NCBI RefSeq assembly: GCF_033097365.1
Contig: NZ_AP028461.1
Span: 9,761,501-9,825,500 of the forward strand
Direction of reading: 5' to 3'
DNA length: 64,000 bases
Source of the DNA: Actinoplanes sichuanensis
Lineage (GTDB): Bacteria; Actinomycetota; Actinomycetes; Mycobacteriales; Micromonosporaceae
Program-made: the position numbers and the translations under genes
Notes under the pieces: model-generated
What the model saw: the letters and a program-made list of their open reading frames with translations, nothing else
The model's database searches: none
What the model was told of the DNA's origin: nothing
In this document: positions 59,045 through 64,000 of the stretch, in pieces
How the letters are laid out: the number at the start of each line of letters is the position of its first letter
Numbering within the stretch: the first letter of the stretch is position 1

Positions 59045-59758
59045 TCAGGCGTCGGCGATCGCGGTGTTCAGGCCGATTTTGACCATGTTGCTGAAGCCCT
59101 GCTCGCGCTGTGCCGAGTCCATCGCCTCGCCGCGCTTGATGTGGTCGCTGACGGTGAGGATGGTCAGGGCCTTCGCCTTGTACCGCGCGGCGATCGTGTA
59201 GATCGCGGCGGACTCCATCTCGACCGCCAGGACGCCGTAGTCGGCCAGGCTGTCGTAGAGGTCCGGGCGGTCGGTGTAGAAGGCGTCGGCGGCCAGGATC
59301 GGGCCGACCCGGATCGGGGTGCCCTGGGCCTCGGCGGCGTCGACGGCGGTGCGCAGCAGGCCGAAGTCGGCGACCGGCGCGTAGTCGACCAGGCCGTCGA
59401 AGCGGGTCCGGTTCATGTTGGAGTCGGTGGCCGAGCCGATCGCGGCGATCACGTCGCCCAGGTTCAGGTCCATGGCGAGGGCGCCGCAGGAACCGATCCG
59501 GATCACCGACTTCACGCCGTACTCGTTGATCAGTTCGTGGGTGTAGATGGAGGCCGACGGCATGCCCATGCCGGAGCCCTGCACCGAGACCCGGACGCCC
59601 TGCCAGGTGCCGGTGAAACCGAGCATCCCGCGGACCTGGGTGTAGCAGACCGCGTCCTCCAGGAACGTCTCGGCGATCCACTTGGCCCGCATCGGGTCGC
59701 CGGGCAGCAGCACCCGCTCGGCGATGTCGCCCGGCTTGCCGCCGATGTGCACGCTCAT
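59045..59758 (-). CDS. deoD: Purine nucleoside phosphorylase, DeoD type
   Basis: 237 residues, hexameric PNP family: MSVHIGGKPGDIAERVLLPGDPMRAK at the start, GSGMGMPSASIYTHEL, RIGSCGALAMDLNLGDVI, AVEMESAAIYTIAARYKAKALTILTVSDH. It phosphorolyses purine nucleosides for salvage. GGAGGAAAG is 3-8 nt before ATG 59758. It is convergent with tadA, 4 bp apart. Confidence 0.95.
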   Translation of the reverse strand: MSVHIGGKPGDIAERVLLPGDPMRAKWIAETFLEDAVCYTQVRGMLGFTGTWQGVRVSVQGSGMGMPSASIYTHELINEYGVKSVIRIGSCGALAMDLNLGDVIAAIGSATDSNMNRTRFDGLVDYAPVADFGLLRTAVDAAEAQGTPIRVGPILAADAFYTDRPDLYDSLADYGVLAVEMESAAIYTIAARYKAKALTILTVSDHIKRGEAMDSAQREQGFSNMVKIGLNTAIADA

Positions 59759-59872
59759 GTCTTTCCTCCGAAATCTTCGTCGACGCGTCGATCTTGCCAG
59801 GTCAGCGGGGTCGCGCTGGGTTATGGGTGACCCCGCGACAAAGCCGTCGAGGCGTCCGGTAACGTACTTCCC

Positions 59873-59959
59873 GGTGGTGTGTCCGAGTGGCCTAAGGAGC
59901 ACGCCTCGAAAGCGTGTGAGGGTTTACGCCCTCCGCGGGTTCAAATCCCGCCGCCACCG
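59873..59959 (+). tRNA. tRNA-Ser (CGA)
   Basis: An 87-nt class II tRNA: acceptor GGTGGTG pairs with CGCCACC (one G-U), discriminator G, anticodon loop CTCGAAA with CGA at 59907-59909, a long variable arm (GTGAGGGTTTACGCCCTC region) and GGGTTCAAATCCC T-arm. CCA is encoded at 59960-59962. It reads UCG serine codons. Confidence 0.97.
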
Positions 59960-59963
59960 CCAT

Positions 59964-59997
59964 TAGAGAGCCCGATCCACACGGATCGGGCTCTCTA
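59964..59997 (+). terminator. Terminator of the tRNA gene
   Basis: A perfect 15-bp stem (59964-59978 with 59983-59997), ACAC loop, followed by GTTTTCTG. Confidence 0.88.
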
Positions 59998-60294
59998 GTT
60001 TTCTGCCCTGTGGCCTGTTACTGTCCGTGCCCGTCGGCCGGGTCCTCCGAGCGCCGGAGCGGAGCCTCGTCCGTTCGGGTGTTCTCCATGATCAGCGCCG
60101 CGGATGTAACGGTGGTGTTTCGTCCCAGGTCACGGCCAGGAATTACGCTGTGTAGCCGAATGCGGACGGCCCTAATACGTAGGGTGTTGCGCAAGTCACG
60201 CGAGCCAAATACACCGGATCAGACAATGTGGTTCCGACCGGGCGTCGAGAAACTTTCGCAGAATCGCCCTACGCAGATCCGTCGATGTCTGTCC
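59998..60294. other. Intergenic region without a supported gene
   Basis: About 300 bp. It is less GC-rich than its neighbours at 60120-60260 and has no open frame with plausible start and codon use. The last bases carry the promoter of the next gene. Confidence 0.5.
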
Positions 60295-60306
60295 TAGATT
60301 TGACAT

Positions 60307-60516
60307 GTGAGAGTTGAGCATCACTGGTGGAATGGCGACGTCCGGCTCGCGCGCCGAGACGTCTACGTCCGCACCGACGGCGCGCTCTGGGAGGTCGAGG
60401 CCCAGATGGGCGGCCCCGAGGGCAAGTCGAAGGTGCAGCAGTGCCCCGGCAAGGCATCAGCGATGATCCTGGCCGACGCGTGGCGTGGTCCACGCTGGCG
60501 GTGGCGCGAACTCTGA
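60307..60516 (+). CDS. Small hypothetical protein
   Basis: 69 residues: VEHHWWNGDVRLARRDVYVRTDGALWEVEAQMGGPEGKS, a beta-strand-rich, Trp-containing core, then a helix with AWRGPRWRW. It looks folded, but I cannot name the family. TAGATT lies exactly 6 nt before the GTG start and there is no Shine-Dalgarno, supporting a real leaderless gene. A terminator follows at 60579. Confidence 0.7.
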   Translation: MRVEHHWWNGDVRLARRDVYVRTDGALWEVEAQMGGPEGKSKVQQCPGKASAMILADAWRGPRWRWREL

Positions 60517-60578
60517 GGTCGCGCCAGGAGCCCCCCCTCGGCTGCGCCGCAAATGCTTGACCGATCCCGGCCAGCCTC

Positions 60579-60611
60579 AACGGCCCGGACCCCGTGTGGG
60601 TCCGGGCCGTT
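60579..60611. terminator. Terminator hairpin
   Basis: AACGGCCCGGACCC (60579-60592) pairs perfectly with 60598-60611, loop CGTGT, followed by CGCGTTGAC. It ends the small gene upstream. Confidence 0.8.
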
Positions 60612-60700
60612 CGCGTTGACTGACACACGCGCTGTCCGATGTGCGGAGATGGTCGGGATCTAGGCTGAATATCCATCGCACGGGTAGGAAGCCGATCATC

Positions 60701-61042
60701 ATGCACGCAACAGTCACCGACCACCGGGCCGAAGTCGCGGTACTACAACTCCGCGGCGAACTCGACGCCGACACCGCGGGTCAGTTGCATGCCACTCTGG
60801 CCGGTCTGCTGGAGAGACCCGTACCCCGGATCGTGGTCGATCTGACCGCCCTCAAGTTCTGCGATTCGATCGGACTCAGCGCCTTCATCGTCAGCAAGCA
60901 GGTGATCGCGTCGCGTGGTGGCTGGCTGAGCTTCGCCGGCGCCAACCCGTTTCTGACTCAACTCCTGGAGACGGTCGGCCTGGGCCGCTACTTCGCGATC
61001 TTTCCCGAGGTGGACGACGCGATAGCGGCCGCTCGCATCTAG
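60701..61042 (+). CDS. STAS-domain anti-sigma factor antagonist
   Basis: 113 residues: VAVLQLRGELDADTAGQLHATLAGLL, RIVVDLTALKFCDSIGLSAFIVSKQ (phosphorylatable Ser in CDSIGL) and LLETVGLGRYFAIFP are the SpoIIAA/RsbV pattern. When unphosphorylated it would bind an anti-sigma kinase, not encoded here. AGGAAG lies about 10 nt before ATG 60701. Confidence 0.93.
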   Translation: MHATVTDHRAEVAVLQLRGELDADTAGQLHATLAGLLERPVPRIVVDLTALKFCDSIGLSAFIVSKQVIASRGGWLSFAGANPFLTQLLETVGLGRYFAIFPEVDDAIAAARI

Positions 61043-61124
61043 ACCGGTACGGTACCGTCGCCACCTTCCATCGTACCGATCACGGTTGATATCCTCCGCG
61101 TCACATTCATCGACGGGGGAAGCC

Positions 61125-64000
61125 GTGAGGCTTTGGAGTGCCGCTCTGATGAGCGGCCTGATAATCGCGGCCGGGTTGCCCGGGACCGCCTACGCGACCA
61201 CACCGACACCGATTCCATCACCGTCGGCGGCGTCGCCGACACCTTCACCGACGCCGACGCCGACGCCGACGGCGCCGACGCCGGGCACCTCCACCACCGA
61301 GTCGACGGCCGAGCCCACCCACGCCGTCGCGGCGACCTGCGGTGGCGAGCTGGCCCTCGGGACACCCGTCACCTGTGACGAGATCAGTGGCAAGACGCAC
61401 CACACCTACACGTTCCGCACCACGATCGCGGACGAGCGGATCCTCACCCAGTTCCACTCCACCGGCGACAACACCCAGGCGTCGGTGCAGGGCGAGTCCT
61501 GCTTCCTCGGCCCCTACGCCTCCGAATGTGTGATCGCCGAACCGGGCGTCCACACCATCGACGTCCGGTTGTACTCGGGCTCGGGCACCGCCTCGTACGG
61601 CATCGGGGTCGAATCCCGCAGCCGACCGTCTAGCTGCACCACGCTGGACCCGGCCACCTTCACCGTCGACGGCCCGCTGCGCGACGGGAAGCTGGCCCGC
61701 GGAGCGGCCGGTCACTGCTACCGATTCGCCGGTACGGCCGGCATGCGCCTGAACGTCGAGACCGAGGTCACCCCGGCCACCGAGGGCGCGGCGGCCTCGC
61801 TCGAAGGCTGGATCGAGGACCCGGCCGGTGAGCGTGTCTGCCCGATCCAGTGGGGCGGCGGCTCGTGCTCGCTGACCGGCGACGGCACCCACACGATCTT
61901 CCTCGCCGACGACTACGGCGGCGCGGTCGACTACCGGTTCCGGCTGGTCCGCACCGACGTACCGCTCGGCTGCGGCACCCTGCGCCAGGCCGGATTCGGT
62001 ATCCCGGCCGCCGACCAGGTGGCGAGCGGCGAGGTCGCGGCCAGCGGGTTCGACTGCTGGACCGTCACCGCCACGGCCGGGGTGAAGCGGGTCCAGACCA
62101 CCGACGGCGGCCAGCTCCGCTGGGAGGTCAGCAACGCCGCGGGTGTCGTCTGCAGCGAGTGGGGCGACCCGTGTGACCTGCCCGAGGCCGGCACCTACAC
62201 GCTCTGGCTGCGCAACACCGACTGGCAGCCCCGTGAGTACCGGGCGTCCATCATCGACATCGCCGGTGACGCGGGTTGTGCCGCACCCGTCGGTACCGGC
62301 TGGGACCAGCCGACCGTCACGGCGCCCGCGTCGGACGGCGTCGGGGCCGTCTGCCAGCCGTTCACCGCGGCGCCCGGCGAGCGGATCGTCACCTATGTGT
62401 CGGGTGGCGGCTTCGGCTGGATCACCGACCGCACCGGCCAAGACATCTGCGCCGACCAGCGGTACGACGACCTCGGCGGTTGCGCGCTGCCGGGCACCGG
62501 GCCGTACCGCCTGGTGGTCCTGTCCAGTGGTGACCGGGAGACCGAGCTGCAGATCCGGCGGCTCTCCTCGCCCGCCGGCTGCCCGGTGCTCGCACCCGGG
62601 GCCTACGGTGCCGGGCCGGCCGGAGCGCTCGACGCCAACCGCTGCCGCATCCTGGACGTTCCCGCCGCGGGCCGGCACCTGGTGCGGGTCGTCGACGACG
62701 AGAACTACGAGTCCTACACGGCGATCCACGACGTGGACGGGATCAAGGTCTGCGACGCCGGATACCTCTGCGACTTCCCGAAGGCCGGCCGGTACACGCT
62801 GGTCGTCGGTGGGGCGTACGACGGCGGCGGTGTGGTGGAGAGCGAGCACGCCGTCGTGTTCACCGCGCCGACGGCGAGCGGCTGCGTGCGTACCGGCGAC
62901 CAGGGCTACGCCACCGGTGCGGTGCTCGGTTCGTTCACCGTCGTCGGCGAGACCGACTGCCTCGAACTGGACAGCACGGCCGGCGCCACCATCGGCGTCA
63001 CCCTGCCGCCCCGGGTCACCGGAGCGGCCCGTCCGGAGTGGACCCTGATCAACGGGGACGGTACGGACCTCTGCTCCAACGGGTGCAAGCTGGCCGGGCC
63101 GGCGCCGTACCGGATCCTGCTCAACGCACCCGAGGACTCGGCCGCCGGTGACTACCGTGTGGTCGTGCAGCGACTCGATCGGGTCAGCGGCTGCACCGTC
63201 CTGCCGCAGGGCGCGATCGGGAACACCGTCGGAGCGGTCACCGCCTTCGCCGCAGACAGGTTCACCACCTGCTACAGCATCCCGGCGAATCAGCACAGCG
63301 TCGACGAGACCATCGGGTACGCGCCGGTCACCGGGCACGACGGCTGGGCGAACATCAGCGTCCGGGACGAGACCGGCAAGCAGGTCTGCGGGAGTGGCCG
63401 GTGGGCGTCGGCGCAGCTGGTGCGCTGCGACTTCGAGAGCGGTAAGGCGTACACCGTGCTGCTGACCGCGGCCGCCACCGACTTCCAGTACCGGATCAGC
63501 CGCAAGGACACCAGCGCGGCCGGGGCGAAGTGCCAGACTCCGGCGAACACCGTGCTCGGCGGGCCGGCCATGGCCGGTGACCTGCGGACCGATGAGGATC
63601 TGCACTGCTACCGGGTCACCGCGGCGGCCGCCGACAGCTACTGGCTCGGCGTACGCAGCACCGGACTCGCGGCCCGTTACTGGATCACCGACGCGGCGGG
63701 CGCCGACCGCTGCTCCGGATATGTGGTGCCGTGCCGGGCCAGTGGATCCACCAGCTACCAGATCTTCGTGTGGCCGGCCGTGGACGGGCAGACCGTTCCG
63801 TACCGGGTGGACACCTGGCGGCTCACCAGCGCCGGGCAGCCCGTCGCGCAGTGCCCCGCGGTCAACGCGGCGCCGGCTTTCGGGCCGATCAGCGGGACCC
63901 TGAGCGATCAGAGGACCGCGGTCTGCGTGGCGGTGCCGGTCAACTACCGGTCCGCGTTCAAGGCGGCGATCAGCAACACCGGCGGGGGCACCGAGACGCC
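61125..64000 (+). CDS. Very large secreted protein of cysteine-bearing repeats (3' end beyond window)
   Basis: An open frame of at least 958 codons with no stop up to the window edge. GTG 61125 has GGGGGAAG upstream. Order: signal peptide (about 1-25, ending AYA); Pro/Thr/Ser linker (about 26-65, PTPSPTPTPT type); then tandem repeats of about 99-113 residues, starting at Cys codons 61338, 61635, 61971, 62277, 62580, 62883, 63192, 63531 and 63852. Repeats share an opening Cys, a second Cys near +25, a W.I.D..G..VC strand and a fourth Cys before GxYxLxV. They look like beta-sandwich domains similar in style to PPC-type modules. No catalytic motif is visible. Likely a cell-surface or adhesin-like protein. 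Confidence 0.85.
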   Translation, partial: MRLWSAALMSGLIIAAGLPGTAYATTPTPIPSPSAASPTPSPTPTPTPTAPTPGTSTTESTAEPTHAVAATCGGELALGTPVTCDEISGKTHHTYTFRTTIADERILTQFHSTGDNTQASVQGESCFLGPYASECVIAEPGVHTIDVRLYSGSGTASYGIGVESRSRPSSCTTLDPATFTVDGPLRDGKLARGAAGHCYRFAGTAGMRLNVETEVTPATEGAAASLEGWIEDPAGERVCPIQWGGGSCSLTGDGTHTIFLADDYGGAVDYRFRLVRTDVPLGCGTLRQAGFGIPAADQVASGEVAASGFDCWTVTATAGVKRVQTTDGGQLRWEVSNAAGVVCSEWGDPCDLPEAGTYTLWLRNTDWQPREYRASIIDIAGDAGCAAPVGTGWDQPTVTAPASDGVGAVCQPFTAAPGERIVTYVSGGGFGWITDRTGQDICADQRYDDLGGCALPGTGPYRLVVLSSGDRETELQIRRLSSPAGCPVLAPGAYGAGPAGALDANRCRILDVPAAGRHLVRVVDDENYESYTAIHDVDGIKVCDAGYLCDFPKAGRYTLVVGGAYDGGGVVESEHAVVFTAPTASGCVRTGDQGYATGAVLGSFTVVGETDCLELDSTAGATIGVTLPPRVTGAARPEWTLINGDGTDLCSNGCKLAGPAPYRILLNAPEDSAAGDYRVVVQRLDRVSGCTVLPQGAIGNTVGAVTAFAADRFTTCYSIPANQHSVDETIGYAPVTGHDGWANISVRDETGKQVCGSGRWASAQLVRCDFESGKAYTVLLTAAATDFQYRISRKDTSAAGAKCQTPANTVLGGPAMAGDLRTDEDLHCYRVTAAAADSYWLGVRSTGLAARYWITDAAGADRCSGYVVPCRASGSTSYQIFVWPAVDGQTVPYRVDTWRLTSAGQPVAQCPAVNAAPAFGPISGTLSDQRTAVCVAVPVNYRSAFKAAISNTGGGTET

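Noticed and set aside
60010..60297. 95-codon frame after the tRNA terminator
   Set aside because: No ribosome binding site, unusual composition and no domain; the region reads as promoter and intergenic DNA.
61245..63605. Long minus-strand open frame opposite the repeat protein
   Set aside because: The plus-strand frame has a signal peptide, ribosome binding site and coherent Cys repeats. The minus frame is Gly/Arg/Val-rich, as expected from the mirror of GC-rich codons.
1..64000. Mobile elements or genomic island
   Set aside because: No transposase, integrase, phage gene or terminal repeats, and base composition is even. The tRNA-Ser at 59873 shows no duplicated 3' end within the window.

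Overview
The window is dense, high-GC DNA with many GTG and a few TTG starts, a cvn (conservon) signalling operon, an XRE/DUF397 regulator pair, CBM2 and Pro/Thr-linked secreted hydrolases and mini-DinB proteins. This is the profile of a filamentous actinobacterium. Micromonosporaceae (Actinoplanes-like) is my best guess, but that is inference from gene content, not from a marker gene. I see no insertion sequence, phage, integrase or CRISPR array, and the window looks like ordinary chromosome.

Layout. 0-6.3 kb: a large DUF4132 protein, a threonine-aldolase-type PLP enzyme and a secreted pectate lyase. 6.3-10.2 kb: an unknown gene, then a three-gene sugar-catabolic operon (Gfo/Idh/MocA dehydrogenase, DUF993 aldolase-like protein, TIM-barrel isomerase) behind a perfect LacI-type operator. 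10.3-15.4 kb: TfoX-N protein, kinase-like protein, ArsR and roadblock genes around a palindrome, DUF2071, a mycothiol-dependent-type protein divergent from a MarR gene with two operators, and bioY. 15.5-25.3 kb: secreted M4 metalloprotease, a two-component system, a copper LPMO coupled to a DUF305 lipoprotein, a beta-propeller lipoprotein-like or secreted protein, an MFS exporter and purC.

25.3-30.5 kb: nitroreductase with HxlR regulator, then a cluster of small unknown genes arranged outward on both sides of an XRE regulator and a DUF397 gene. The two outward units start from near-identical promoters with a shared palindrome. 30.5-38.7 kb: TPR-GGDEF protein, MarR-controlled drug exporter with divergent TetR, GH18 chitinase, TetR, dienelactone hydrolase and VOC protein. 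38.4-42.9 kb: an exopolysaccharide-type operon (membrane GT2, UDP-GlcNAc 2-epimerase, DUF2334 deacetylase, SnoaL-like).

43.2-49.7 kb: a conservon (sensor kinase, roadblock, DUF742, GTPase) extended by a second membrane sensor-like protein upstream and a Pro/Gln-rich protein downstream. 50.1-59.8 kb: mostly housekeeping and peripheral metabolism (DUF885 peptidase, PHP phosphoesterase, mtnA, tyrA, M23 lipoprotein, tadA with its partner, deoD). 59.9-64 kb: tRNA-Ser(CGA), a small protein, a STAS protein, and the start of a very large secreted protein built from cysteine-bearing repeats that runs off the window.

A recurrent regulatory style is visible: at least fourteen genes have a TANNNT box 6-7 nt before the start codon, the signature of leaderless transcription.
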